Shown here piece after piece: positions 16,802 to 25,206 of a DNA stretch of 64,000 bases (its first letter is position 1; the number at the start of each line of letters is the position of its first letter). The notes below the pieces were generated by a model. The model was not told the origin of the DNA. It did no database searches and saw nothing but the letters and a program-made list of their open reading frames with translations. Origin of the DNA: Actinomycetes bacterium (lineage in GTDB: Bacteria; Actinomycetota; Acidimicrobiia; Acidimicrobiales; Microtrichaceae); the NCBI GenBank assembly GCA_024222295.1, contig JAAEPF010000002.1, forward strand, positions 310,001-374,000, in the 5' to 3' direction. A program made the translations under genes and the position numbers.

Positions 16802-18007
16802 TCAGGAGAAGGCAGAAAGCCCGGTGATCGCCTGGCCGAGGATCAGCGTGTGCACCTCGTTGGTGCCCTCGTAGGTGTAGACCGACTCGAGGTTGTTCAT
16901 GTGGCGGATCACCGGGTACTCGGTGGTGATGCCGTTGGCGCCAAGCACGGAGCGGGCCTCGCGGGCGACTTCGAGCGCCATGCGCACGTTGTCCATCTTG
17001 GCGAAGCTGATCTGGGGGCTGGCCAGGGTCCCCGCATCCTTCATGCGGCCCACGTGAAGGGCGACGAGCGTGCCGCGCTGCACCATCACCATCATCTCCA
17101 CGAGCTTGCGCTGGGTGAGCTGGAAGCCGGCGATCGGCTGGTCGAACTGGATCCGCTCGCCCGCATAGTCGAGGGCGGCTTCGTAGCAGGCCCTGGCCGC
17201 GCCGGCTGCGCCGAAGGAGATGCCGAAGCGGGCCTCGTTGAGGCAGCTGAGCGGCCCGCGCATGCCGACCACTTCGGGCAGGACTGCCTCAGCGGGGAGA
17301 CGCACCGAGTCCATGACCAACTCCGAGGTGACCGATGCGCGCAGGCTCACCTTGCGGTGGATCTCCGGGGCCGAGAAGCCGGGCGTGTCTGTCGGAACCA
17401 CGAAGCCGCGGACCTTGCCGCCATCGGGCCCGTCCGGATCGGTGCGGGCCCACACGACCGCCACGTCCGCGATCGACCCATTGGTGATCCACATCTTGGC
17501 GCCATCGAGGATCCAGTCGCCCGAGGGATCCTGGATCGCGGTGGTGCGCATCGAGCTCGGGTCGGACCCCGAGTCGGGCTCGGTGAGTCCGAAGCAGCCG
17601 ATCAGCTCGCCGGCCGCCATGCCCGGCAGCCACTGCTGCTTCTGTTCCTCGGAGCCGAACGCCCAGATGGGGAACATGGCGAGAGAACCCTGCACCGACA
17701 CGAAACTGCGCGCACCCGAGTCGCCCGCCTCGAGCTCCAGGCAGGCCAGCCCGTACTGGGTGGCCGACACCCCAGCGCACCCGTAGCCCTCGAGGTGCAT
17801 GCCGAGCACGCCGAGGGCGCCGAACTCCTTGGCCATCTCCAGGGGGAACCGGCCCTCGTCGAACCATTCGCCCACATCGGGCAGCACCTTGTCGGCCACG
17901 AAGCGCCGGACCGTGTCGCGGCCGAGTATCTCGTCCTCGTCGAGCAGGGCGTCGATCGCGAGTACATCGCGGGGATCGACGCCGCCGGGGATTCGATCGT
18001 GGCTCAT
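16802..18007 (-). CDS. Acyl-CoA dehydrogenase, glutaryl-CoA dehydrogenase-like
   Basis: A 401-residue acyl-CoA dehydrogenase closest in pattern to glutaryl-CoA dehydrogenase (GcdH). Matching segments are SFVSVQGSLAMFPI, CFGLTEPDSGSDP (FAD/substrate loop) and MWITNGSIADVAVVWA. Near the C-terminus YTYEGTNEVHTLILG contains the catalytic Glu of the family. GcdH oxidises and decarboxylates glutaryl-CoA to crotonyl-CoA in Lys/Trp breakdown. The Arg that binds the distal carboxylate in GcdH cannot be verified by eye, so a related acyl-CoA substrate remains possible. The gene sits between oppositely oriented neighbours; TACGCT 7 bases before the ATG is a candidate leaderless promoter. Confidence 0.85.
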   Translation of the reverse strand: MSHDRIPGGVDPRDVLAIDALLDEDEILGRDTVRRFVADKVLPDVGEWFDEGRFPLEMAKEFGALGVLGMHLEGYGCAGVSATQYGLACLELEAGDSGARSFVSVQGSLAMFPIWAFGSEEQKQQWLPGMAAGELIGCFGLTEPDSGSDPSSMRTTAIQDPSGDWILDGAKMWITNGSIADVAVVWARTDPDGPDGGKVRGFVVPTDTPGFSAPEIHRKVSLRASVTSELVMDSVRLPAEAVLPEVVGMRGPLSCLNEARFGISFGAAGAARACYEAALDYAGERIQFDQPIAGFQLTQRKLVEMMVMVQRGTLVALHVGRMKDAGTLASPQISFAKMDNVRMALEVAREARSVLGANGITTEYPVIRHMNNLESVYTYEGTNEVHTLILGQAITGLSAFS

Positions 18008-18014
18008 GATGGCG

Positions 18015-18020
18015 AGCGTA
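18015..18020 (-). promoter_or_regulatory. Candidate -10 (TACGCT) for the GcdH-like gene
   Basis: TACGCT on the minus strand lies 7 bases before the ATG at 18,007. It is divergent from the TAGCTT of the next gene, and the two hexamers are only about 18 bases apart. Confidence 0.45.
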
Positions 18021-18037
18021 GCTGCGCACCCCGCCAG

Positions 18038-18043
18038 TAGCTT
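18038..18043 (+). promoter_or_regulatory. Candidate -10 (TAGCTT) for the PNPOx-like gene
   Basis: TAGCTT lies 6 bases before the ATG at 18,050. Confidence 0.5.
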
Positions 18044-18049
18044 CGTGCC

Positions 18050-18553
18050 ATGGCCGACGACTTCGAGGACGTCTCACAGTTCGGGCTCACCGAAGAGCGC
18101 GAGCAGGTCCTCTACGACAAGCAGACCGAGTGCACCTTCATGTGGACCAACTCCGCCGGCGAGCCGGTGGGGGTGATCATGAACTACCTGCTGCACGAGG
18201 GGTCGTTCTGGCTCACCGCTACCCGCCAGCGGGCAAGGGTGCCCGCGATCGAGCGCGATCCCCGGGTGGCGATCGCCATCTCGAGCCGCGGGACCGACAT
18301 CGGGGTCACACAGAGCCTCACCCACAAGGGCACCGCCACCGTGCACGAGGACCAGGTCACCAAGGACTGGTTCTACCCGGCGCTGGCAGCGCGGGTGCGG
18401 CCCGACTCCGAGACCCAACAAGCAGCGTTCGTGGATCATCTTGACTCGCCCGGCCGCGTGGTGATCGAAGTGGTTCCCACCAAGCGGATCAGCTTCGACA
18501 GCGAGCTGATGCTGAAGGACTCACCCGCCGGGATGTCGCGCAGCCAGCTCTGA
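18050..18553 (+). CDS. PNPOx-like flavin/F420-binding split-barrel protein
   Basis: A 167-residue split-barrel protein of the pyridoxamine-5'-phosphate-oxidase-like superfamily. The order of strands (PVGVIMNYLLHEGSFWLTA, then RVPAIERDPRVAIAIS, then a KGTATVHED strand) is the standard fold. In actinobacteria many such proteins (FDORs) use F420 or FMN. Which cofactor is used here cannot be read. A C-terminal VVPTKRISFDSE segment is typical of the FDOR-B-like group. It is transcribed away from the GcdH-like gene and ends 7 bases before the convergent sugar-isomerase-like gene. Confidence 0.8.
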   Translation: MADDFEDVSQFGLTEEREQVLYDKQTECTFMWTNSAGEPVGVIMNYLLHEGSFWLTATRQRARVPAIERDPRVAIAISSRGTDIGVTQSLTHKGTATVHEDQVTKDWFYPALAARVRPDSETQQAAFVDHLDSPGRVVIEVVPTKRISFDSELMLKDSPAGMSRSQL

Positions 18554-18560
18554 GGTCGGC

Positions 18561-19427
18561 TCAGCCCTCCTCGGCCACGAGCAGTTGCCGCAGTCCGTGC
18601 GCGCAGCGCTGCACGAAAGCGGTGGCGTCCGGTGCGTCCGATCCCTCCCAGTCCGTGTCGGTGCACACCTCGATGGCCCACGGGGCGCTGGTTCCGGTTG
18701 AGCGGATCGCGGCCACGAACCCGGCCAGGTCGAACCCGCCATCACCCGGTGGCAGCCGGTTGGAGCGGGTGTCCTCGCCGTAGTCGGCAACAGTGGGCTT
18801 GGCCGGCCCATCGCTCACCTGTACGTCCACGATCCGTTCGCCGGGCAGCGCCCGGATCATGTCGATGTCGTCGGCGCCGCGGAAATGGTGCCACGCATCG
18901 ATGCAGATCCCACCGTTGTCGCGGTCGGCCGCTTCCACCACGGCTAGGGCGTCGGCAGCGGACTCGACCGCTGTCGTCGGCATGAACTCGAGGCCGACCA
19001 TGAGCCCGTGATCCTTGGCGCGGTCACACAAGGCTCCGAACGAGTCGGCAACCTCTGCGACTCCACCAACGGCGGGGCCGATCACGTGCAGGCTGCGGCA
19101 GCCATGCCGGTCGGCCAGCCGGAACGCCGCGTGCTCCGCCGCAACCTCATCTGCGCTCGGCGGGGTCCGACCGTCGGCCGGCAGCCTGAGTGTGTCGATC
19201 TCGGCCACGCAGAGTCCGCGTGACTCGAGCATCGCCTCAAGCGCGTCTGCCGTCCCGTCAGCCTCCATGAGTTCGTGCTGGCCGAACCACAGTCCGATGC
19301 CGGAGCAGCCCGCTGCGGCGGCCGCGTCGAGGCGGCGGTCGATGTCGTGGTGACGGCCGAGCGTGAAGTGCGACAGGACCAGACCAGGGTCGTCGAACGG
19401 GTCACTCGGCCTCGTGGTGGGCGGCAT
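18561..19427 (-). CDS. Sugar phosphate isomerase/epimerase-like TIM barrel (xylose isomerase-like)
   Basis: A 288-residue TIM-barrel protein of the AP-endonuclease-2/xylose-isomerase-like superfamily. Metal-ligand candidates are the Glu in GLEFMPT, the Asp-His pair in CIDAWHHF, His/Asp residues around VQVSDG, and the Glu in AIEVCTD near the C-terminus. This is the family pattern for inositol or sugar epimerases/dehydratases. No specific substrate can be given. The ATG at 19,427 is 39 bases from the start of the divergent SDR gene, so the two may share a regulatory region. Confidence 0.78.
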   Translation of the reverse strand: MPPTTRPSDPFDDPGLVLSHFTLGRHHDIDRRLDAAAAAGCSGIGLWFGQHELMEADGTADALEAMLESRGLCVAEIDTLRLPADGRTPPSADEVAAEHAAFRLADRHGCRSLHVIGPAVGGVAEVADSFGALCDRAKDHGLMVGLEFMPTTAVESAADALAVVEAADRDNGGICIDAWHHFRGADDIDMIRALPGERIVDVQVSDGPAKPTVADYGEDTRSNRLPPGDGGFDLAGFVAAIRSTGTSAPWAIEVCTDTDWEGSDAPDATAFVQRCAHGLRQLLVAEEG

Positions 19428-19466
19428 CTGCGATCATTGTCCCCCAACGCGACCAGGAGCGCAGAG

Positions 19467-20294
19467 ATGGGACGACTCGATGGCAGGATTGCCGTGGTCA
19501 CAGGAGGTGCCAGCGGCATCGGCGAAGCGATCGTCGATCGCTTCGTCGCAGAGGGTGCCTCGGTGGTGGTCGCGGACCTCGACCAGGAGGCCGCCGCAGC
19601 GTTGCTCGACCGCCACGGCGACTCGGTCCGGTTCCAGCGCACCGACGTGACCAGCGAGCACGACGTGGCGGCCGCGGTCGGCGTTGCAGTCTCGGAGTTC
19701 GGGAGAATCGACGTCATGGTCAACAACGCCGGCATCGTTGGTGCGGTCGGCCCGATCGCCCAGACCTCCGTGGAGTCCTACGACGAGACGGTGTCGGTGC
19801 TGCTCAAGGGGGTGTTCCTCGGCACCAAGCACGCAGCGGCCGCCATGCAGCCGCAGGGTTCCGGCGTGATCATCTCCACCGCCAGCACAGCCGCTGTGGT
19901 CGGTGGCCTCGGCCCCCACCTCTACACGGCCGCAAAGCACGGGGTGCTCGGCCTCACGCGCTCTGTTGCCAACGAACTGGGCCCCCACGGCATCAGGGTC
20001 AACGCAGTGGCACCGGGGTCCACTGTCACGCCGATGACGACCAACCTGCGAGGAGTCACCGAGGCCGACGAAGCCGTGGCGGCGAGGCTCGCCGAGCGCT
20101 CCCTGCTCGGGGTCGCTGCGTTGGCCGATGACGTGGCGGCAGGAGTGGCGTACCTGGCCAGTGACGATGCGGGCCAAGTGACCGGCCAATGCCTCGTGAT
20201 CGACGGTGGCCAGACCGCCAGCGGAACGGAGGTGCACCGCTTCCACGCCGGTAGCTCCGGTGTGCTCCGAGGCGCACCTGGCGACGAGCACTAG
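19467..20294 (+). CDS. SDR-family oxidoreductase
   Basis: A 275-residue classical SDR. TGGASGIG (12-19) is the dinucleotide motif, VADLDQ at the end of beta-2 has an Asp that favours NAD(H), NNAG is intact, and the catalytic pair is YTAAK. The C-terminal half has GIRVNAVAPGSTVTPM and a VTGQCLVIDGGQT segment, as in 3-oxoacyl-ACP-reductase/gluconate-dehydrogenase-like SDRs. The start at 19,467 has AGGAG 8 bases upstream; longer in-frame readings run through the divergent gene. It heads a short cluster with a monooxygenase-type and a SnoaL-type protein, 12 bases and then 11 bases apart. Confidence 0.86.
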   Translation: MGRLDGRIAVVTGGASGIGEAIVDRFVAEGASVVVADLDQEAAAALLDRHGDSVRFQRTDVTSEHDVAAAVGVAVSEFGRIDVMVNNAGIVGAVGPIAQTSVESYDETVSVLLKGVFLGTKHAAAAMQPQGSGVIISTASTAAVVGGLGPHLYTAAKHGVLGLTRSVANELGPHGIRVNAVAPGSTVTPMTTNLRGVTEADEAVAARLAERSLLGVAALADDVAAGVAYLASDDAGQVTGQCLVIDGGQTASGTEVHRFHAGSSGVLRGAPGDEH

Positions 20295-20306
20295 CGTGGC
20301 GAGTTC

Positions 20307-20654
20307 ATGATCATCGTCGCCGGCCATCTCGACTACGCCGACTCCGCGGCGCGCGGTTCCGTCCTCGAGGCGGGCAAGGCGCTTCAGCAGGCCACTCGCA
20401 ACGAAGAGCCCGGTTGCATCGCCTACGCATTCTCGGCGGACCCTACCCATGACGGGCGGATCCGCGTGTTCGAACTGTGGGCCGACACCGAGTCGCTCGC
20501 GGCCCACTTCGAGCACGCCAACTACCACGACATGCGAGAGGTGTTCCACATGCACCCCCGCAGCGGGGGAGAGGTGCGCAAGTACCGCTGTGACCTCTCC
20601 GAGCCGATGTACGACGAGGCCGGCAACATCCGCGCCGACTTCATCACCGCCTGA
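20307..20654 (+). CDS. Antibiotic-biosynthesis-monooxygenase (ABM) domain protein
   Basis: A 115-residue single-domain ABM/YgiN-like protein with a dimeric ferredoxin-like fold. The family core is seen as EEPGCIAYAFSADP, then RIRVFELWADTESLAAHFEHANY, where the W-x-D/E-x-x-x-L-x-x-H pattern is characteristic. Members include quinol monooxygenases and heme-degrading enzymes; no cofactor residue allows a choice here. It starts 12 bases after the SDR stop and is followed 11 bases later by a SnoaL-like gene, so the three probably form one transcript. Confidence 0.85.
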   Translation: MIIVAGHLDYADSAARGSVLEAGKALQQATRNEEPGCIAYAFSADPTHDGRIRVFELWADTESLAAHFEHANYHDMREVFHMHPRSGGEVRKYRCDLSEPMYDEAGNIRADFITA

Positions 20655-20665
20655 GGTCGCCTGGC

Positions 20666-21088
20666 ATGGCAGGGCCCGAACCGGACGAGCAGGCGATCCG
20701 TGCTCTCGTGGTCGAGTACGCCCGCTGCGTCGACGCGGGGGACTTCGACGGGCTGCAGGCGGTGTTCACACCGGATGCGACCGCTGAGCTGGGTGGCAAC
20801 GGCCAGAGCAGCTTCGAGGAGCTCAGGGCCCGGATGGGGGAGGCCCTCGGCCGATTCGCCAGCTGGGAGCACATCGTCGGCGACACGGAGGTCCGCCTCG
20901 ATGGCGACACGGCCACGGCAAGCACGCCGATTCTGGCCCACCACTACCGGGAGCCCGGCCAGGAACCGCCTGTCTACACACTCACCGGCACCTACGAGGA
21001 CCGCCTGGTGCGCGATGGGTCGGGCTGGCGGATCGAACACCGGTCACTGGTGGTGAGCGGTCGCCGAGGTCGGCAACGGACTGCCTGA
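20666..21088 (+). CDS. SnoaL-like/NTF2-fold protein
   Basis: A 140-residue SnoaL-like protein of the NTF2 cone fold. The N-terminal helix is DEQAIRALVVEYARCVDAGD, followed by FTPDATAELGG and the later GTYEDRLVRDGSGWRIEHR block that closes the sheet. This is the arrangement found in steroid isomerases, polyketide cyclases and ring-hydroxylating-dioxygenase small subunits. Catalytic residues of those enzymes are not obvious, so the reaction is unknown. It is the last gene of the SDR-ABM-SnoaL cluster, a combination typical of aromatic or steroid metabolism in actinobacteria. Confidence 0.82.
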   Translation: MAGPEPDEQAIRALVVEYARCVDAGDFDGLQAVFTPDATAELGGNGQSSFEELRARMGEALGRFASWEHIVGDTEVRLDGDTATASTPILAHHYREPGQEPPVYTLTGTYEDRLVRDGSGWRIEHRSLVVSGRRGRQRTA

Positions 21089-21151
21089 GCCGAACGGATG
21101 CCGGCCTCGTCGGTCGGGTGTATATACCCACCCGAATGAACGTCGTTCTTG

Positions 21152-21180
21152 TTGTGTGACCTCCTGCACCCTCGTAATCT
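21152..21180 (+). promoter_or_regulatory. Candidate promoter TTGTGT-N17-TAATCT for the acyltransferase pair
   Basis: TTGTGT at 21,152-21,157 and TAATCT at 21,175-21,180 are separated by 17 bases, and the -10 ends 7 bases before the ATG at 21,188. It is one of few places where a -35-like element accompanies the leaderless -10. Confidence 0.5.
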
Positions 21181-21187
21181 CGAGTCC

Positions 21188-22666
21188 ATGGCGAGTGTGG
21201 GGGCGAAGGCGCCGGGACCGTTCGTGTCCCAAGCGCCGAAGCTCGGCTTCATAGGCGGTTTCGACGGGGTTCGCGGCATCGGCATCCTGATGGTGCTGTC
21301 ACAGCACGCGTACAGCAACCTGTATCCCTCGGCTGCGGGCATCGTTGACATGTTCTTCGTGATGTCGGCCTTCCTGATCGTGTCGCTGCTCATGCAGGAG
21401 CACCGCGACACCTACGGAATCAACTTCCGCAAGTTCTACGCCCGCCGCGGTGTGAGGCTGCTGCCCACCGCCTACCTGTGCATCGCCGCGTGGTTCGCCG
21501 CGGCGCTGTTGTTCGACCGTGACCGGCTCTCGACACTGTGGGAAGAGGCCCTGGCGGCGTTCTTCTATGTATACGAGCTGGTGTTCCCCGTGGGCCTCGC
21601 GGCCGTCGACCCCGAGAAAGCAGAGCAGCTCTCGATCAGTCAGTACTGGTCGCTGGCGGTGGAGGAGCAGTTCTACCTCCTCATCGGCGTCACGGTTCTG
21701 GTCGCCATCCGCAAGAACTGGATGAAGCAGCTGGCAGTGCTGATGGTCGCCGGTGCGGTCTTCATTGGCGTGCAGCGGTGGATGGGCATTACCGGCCCCT
21801 GGCCGGGCGGCCCCACCAACGACGGCGTGCTTCCCCGTGGGCTCTCGCTGCTGTGGCTGAGCAGACCCGACGCCCTCATGTGGGGTGTCGCTCTGGCGGT
21901 GCTCAACGCGTACCTACCGGAGCTGACACCGCGCTGGAAGCGCTGGCTCCCCAAGCTCGCGGCCGTCAGCTTCGCGGTCTTCTTCTTCACGATGCTGATG
22001 GCGTCGGGCTTCCTCAATGACCTGTTCGGCCAGGCCGGCCTGCCGTTCCCGTACACGCCGATGCAGCCCGACATCGTCAACGGTGAGCTCCAGATGGACG
22101 GCGGACTGTACTGGATCCAGTACGGCCACACGGTATGTGCCGTGTCGTTCGCCATCCCGTTGCTCGCCATGGCCCGGATGAAGGACTGGTGGGCCAACCG
22201 CTGGCTCTCCTGGCAGCCACTGCGGTGGCTCGGCCGCCAGTCCTACACCTTGTACGTCTGGCACACGCTGTTCTTCTGGCTGCTGCTCGAGGTGCTCGGC
22301 CTGGACTCCGTGCTCGGCGAGAAGACCAGGGTGCTGGTGCTCGTGCCACTCGGCATCCTGATGGGGATTCCGATCTACTACGGCGTCGAGCAGAAGATGA
22401 TGAAGGTGAAGCTCCGCTACTCCTCTGAAAAGGAGGTCGTCGACCTGCACACGGGCAAGATGGTGGACGTGACCGGCAAGCCGGTCGAGGACAACGATCC
22501 GCCGCTGAGCCCTGAGGCCAATCGAAACGGCGACACGCCTGGCGCCGACACCGGCGACTCCGGCAAGGCGAATGACTCAGGGGGCACGCCGGGCCACGGA
22601 GACCACGTCGGGGTGGCCCAGGACGATGCCGAACTGTCGGCCAGTGACGAGGGCGCAACGCGATGA
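21188..22666 (+). CDS. Membrane acyltransferase-3 family protein (OafA/YrhL-like), copy 1
   Basis: A 492-residue integral membrane protein with about ten hydrophobic segments. The acyltransferase-3 hallmarks are present: an N-terminal DGVRGIGILMVLSQHA, where the His is the family catalytic residue; RRGVRLLP after the second helix pair (R/K-x10-H-type region); and WSLAVEEQFYLL in the middle. These enzymes transfer acyl groups to carbohydrates of cell-surface glycans or antibiotics. The C-terminal 80 residues form an acidic, Gly/Asp-rich cytosolic tail. The second copy starts inside its stop (ATGA), so the two are translationally coupled. Confidence 0.88.
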   Translation: MASVGAKAPGPFVSQAPKLGFIGGFDGVRGIGILMVLSQHAYSNLYPSAAGIVDMFFVMSAFLIVSLLMQEHRDTYGINFRKFYARRGVRLLPTAYLCIAAWFAAALLFDRDRLSTLWEEALAAFFYVYELVFPVGLAAVDPEKAEQLSISQYWSLAVEEQFYLLIGVTVLVAIRKNWMKQLAVLMVAGAVFIGVQRWMGITGPWPGGPTNDGVLPRGLSLLWLSRPDALMWGVALAVLNAYLPELTPRWKRWLPKLAAVSFAVFFFTMLMASGFLNDLFGQAGLPFPYTPMQPDIVNGELQMDGGLYWIQYGHTVCAVSFAIPLLAMARMKDWWANRWLSWQPLRWLGRQSYTLYVWHTLFFWLLLEVLGLDSVLGEKTRVLVLVPLGILMGIPIYYGVEQKMMKVKLRYSSEKEVVDLHTGKMVDVTGKPVEDNDPPLSPEANRNGDTPGADTGDSGKANDSGGTPGHGDHVGVAQDDAELSASDEGATR

Positions 22667-24111
22667 GCACAGCCAAGGCACCGTTCGTATCACAGGCCCC
22701 GAAGCTCGGGCTCGTGACGTCGATGGACGGCATCCGTGGCATCGGCGTCACCATGCTGATAGTCGGCCACGCACTGTTCGCCTACGTGGAATCGTGGGTG
22801 ACCGTCATCGACGGCTTCTTCGTGCTCTCCGGCTTCCTGATCACCACGCTGTTGATACAGGAGCATCGCAGCACCGGCACCATCGGCCTGCGGGCGTTCT
22901 ACTGGCGCCGCGGCCTGCGCCTGTTCCCATCCGTATGGCTGTTCGTCGCCGTCTGGCTGGTGATCGGCATCGGCATCTCGGTCGCCCGCGCAGTGGGGGC
23001 GCCGATCCCCGACGAGATCCCAGGTCTGACCGACATCCTCGCCGACGGCGCCGCGGCGGTCGGCTACGTCTACCACCTGTTCTTCCCCAACGGGCTCTAT
23101 GTGATCGACCCCACGGCCCAGAACGACCGCACGATGTGGCACCTGTGGACCCTCGGCATGGAGGAGTGGTTCTACCTCGGCATCGCAGGCACAGTGCTCG
23201 TCTGCGTCAAGAAGGACTGGATGAAGCAGCTCGGCGTCGTGCTCGGGGTTGTGTTCGTCGGCATCGCCATCGCCCGCTGGTTCGCCTACACCGGGTTCTT
23301 CCAGGATGACGAGAACATGATCGCCGGTGTGCGGATGTTCTTCCTGCAGCGGCCGGACTCACTCATGCTCGGTGTGCTCGTGGCGATCATCAACGCCTAC
23401 GTCCCGGAGCGAACCACCGACCGGCATGCGCGATGGCTCATGTGGATGGGCACATTCGGCCTGGCGCTCTGGATCCTTATGCTCAACACGTCGAGTGGTG
23501 CGGTCCAGAAGCTGGGTGGCCCGTACTTCGAGTACCTGCCTGCCGGTCCGGAGGAGTTCAACCGTCCCGACATGCTCGCGACCACCTACTGGTTCCGCTT
23601 CGGGCACACCCTGGGTGCACTCGGATTCGCGCTGTGTCTGTTCTGTCTGGCCCGCTACCGCCACTGGTGGGTGTCCAAGGCGTGGTCGATGAACTGGATG
23701 CAGTGGATGGGCCAGCGCTCCTACACGATCTACATCTGGCACGCCCTGCCGTTCCTGGTGATCATGGGCCTCACCGGAGGTGAGGACGCGCCGCTGAGTA
23801 TGCAGTTGCTGCGACTGCCGTTCATGGCCGCGGCCACGATCCTCATCAGCGTTCTCGTGTACAACAAGGTCGAGATGAGGGTGATGAAGTCGAAACTCCG
23901 CTTCACCGGCGACAAGCTCTCCAAGACGGCGGTGCTGGCCGCCCAGGCCGACCTTAGGAAGGCCGAGCCGCAGGACTTCAGCGACGACGCCGGCGATGGC
24001 ACGTCCGATCCCGAGGTAGGCCAGTCCTCGAAAGCCGATGAAGTGGTCGATATCCGTCCCGACGACGGGGAAACGGTGGACGCGTCCTCCGGGGACAACC
24101 CGCAGGGTTGA
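22663..24111 (+). CDS. Membrane acyltransferase-3 family protein (OafA/YrhL-like), copy 2
   Basis: A 482-residue paralog of the gene before it. Both begin with a KAPxxxFVSQAPKLG-like segment, then DGIRGIGVTMLIVGHA (catalytic His), RRGLRLFPS and, in the middle, LGMEEWFYLGI replacing copy 1's LAVEEQFYLL. About ten membrane helices are predicted. The tail (about 70 residues) is again acidic and rich in Asp/Ser. The ATGA overlap with copy 1 implies coupled synthesis and possibly a heteromeric complex. A strong hairpin 46 bases after its stop probably ends the transcript. The acceptor is unknown. Confidence 0.88.
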   Translation: MSTAKAPFVSQAPKLGLVTSMDGIRGIGVTMLIVGHALFAYVESWVTVIDGFFVLSGFLITTLLIQEHRSTGTIGLRAFYWRRGLRLFPSVWLFVAVWLVIGIGISVARAVGAPIPDEIPGLTDILADGAAAVGYVYHLFFPNGLYVIDPTAQNDRTMWHLWTLGMEEWFYLGIAGTVLVCVKKDWMKQLGVVLGVVFVGIAIARWFAYTGFFQDDENMIAGVRMFFLQRPDSLMLGVLVAIINAYVPERTTDRHARWLMWMGTFGLALWILMLNTSSGAVQKLGGPYFEYLPAGPEEFNRPDMLATTYWFRFGHTLGALGFALCLFCLARYRHWWVSKAWSMNWMQWMGQRSYTIYIWHALPFLVIMGLTGGEDAPLSMQLLRLPFMAAATILISVLVYNKVEMRVMKSKLRFTGDKLSKTAVLAAQADLRKAEPQDFSDDAGDGTSDPEVGQSSKADEVVDIRPDDGETVDASSGDNPQG

Positions 24112-24156
24112 GCGGCTGCGGGCTCAGTCGCAGCGGACCTCGCGCCGAGAACGGCA

Positions 24157-24184
24157 CCGGCTCCACCCCGAAAGGTGGAGCCGG
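24157..24184. terminator. Perfect 11-bp hairpin between convergent genes
   Basis: CCGGCTCCACC (24,157-24,167) pairs perfectly with 24,174-24,184 across a 6-base loop (CCGAAA). It lies between the acyltransferase stop (24,111, plus strand) and the SDR stop (24,208, minus strand), so it can serve both. Neither side has a U-tract. Confidence 0.7.
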
Positions 24185-24207
24185 TCAGACAGAGGCGCGG
24201 CTCTGGG

Positions 24208-25101
24208 TCAGCTCAGGGTCTCGAGAAGCTTCTTGAGCTCGCCCGAGGGATCCTCGGGCACGATGTAGCCGGTCTCGTCGCGAATCTGTTCGAAGTTGTC
24301 GCGCACGTCCTCGACACTGTGGCCCTCGGAGTACCAACCAGGGGTGAGTCCGATGAAGTACCGGGCGACGACGCCGCCGGCCACGGAGTAGACCTCGCCG
24401 TTGACCGGGCAGTCCTCGTGGGCGAGGTACACGACGGTCGGCGTGACCTCGGAGGGCTCGAGCTTGTCGCCGAGCGGGCCCAGCAGGTCCTCGGTCATGC
24501 GGGTCTTGGCGACCGGAGCGATGGCGTTGACCCTGATGCCCTTGGCCTTGCCCTCGTTGGCGAGCACGCGGGTGAAGCCCACGAGACCGAGCTTGGCAGC
24601 GCCGTAGTTGGCCTGGCCAAAGTTGCCGAGTAGGCCGGAGTTGGAGCTGGTGTTGACGACGCGGCCGTAGCCCTTGTCGCGCATGATTCCCCAGGCCGGC
24701 TGGGTGACGTAGAAAGCTCCGAGCAGATGCACGGCGATTACCGGCTCGAGCAGTTCCGGGGTCATGTTGTGGAAGGTCTTGTCGCGCAGGATGCCTGCGT
24801 TGTTGATCACGATGTCGATCGTGTCGTAGGCGTCGAGTGCGGTCTGCACGACGGCTTTGCCGCCCTCCGGTGTGGCCACCGAGTTGTGGTCTGCCACGGC
24901 CTCGCCGCCAGCAGCCTCGATCTCGTCCACGACCTTCTGGGCCGCCGAGTCGCTCCCGCCGGAGCCGTCGACTGCGCCGCCCAGGTCGTTCACGACCACC
25001 CGTGCTCCGCGGCGTGCCAGCTCCAGCGCGTGGGACTTGCCGAGGCCGCCACCTGCGCCGGTCACGATTGCCACCTGGCCCTCGAATCCGAGATCAGACA
25101 T
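24208..25101 (-). CDS. SDR, MFE-2/17-beta-HSD4-like hydroxyacyl-CoA dehydrogenase type
   Basis: A 297-residue SDR resembling the dehydrogenase domain of peroxisomal multifunctional enzyme type 2. Characteristic features are TGAGGGLGKSHAL (14-26), VVVNDLGG with an insert rich in Gly/Ser (DGSGGSDSAA), VINNAGILRDKTFHNM, and the catalytic YGAAK. The 'ILRDKTF' phrase is diagnostic of (3R)-hydroxyacyl-CoA dehydrogenases. The C-terminal extension of about 50 residues after the usual SDR end is also family-like. It would act in beta-oxidation of fatty acids or sterol side chains. GGAGGAG precedes the ATG. The acyl-CoA synthetase upstream on the same strand fits the role. Confidence 0.87.
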   Translation of the reverse strand: MSDLGFEGQVAIVTGAGGGLGKSHALELARRGARVVVNDLGGAVDGSGGSDSAAQKVVDEIEAAGGEAVADHNSVATPEGGKAVVQTALDAYDTIDIVINNAGILRDKTFHNMTPELLEPVIAVHLLGAFYVTQPAWGIMRDKGYGRVVNTSSNSGLLGNFGQANYGAAKLGLVGFTRVLANEGKAKGIRVNAIAPVAKTRMTEDLLGPLGDKLEPSEVTPTVVYLAHEDCPVNGEVYSVAGGVVARYFIGLTPGWYSEGHSVEDVRDNFEQIRDETGYIVPEDPSGELKKLLETLS

Positions 25102-25206
25102 CAGTTCTCCTCCATGGGGGAGTTGTGCCGGCCCCCGTCGACCGGTCGTTGACCCGCCACGCTACGGCTGCCGCCCTTGCCGGGGCCAACCGGTGCCGGT
25201 GGCGGC

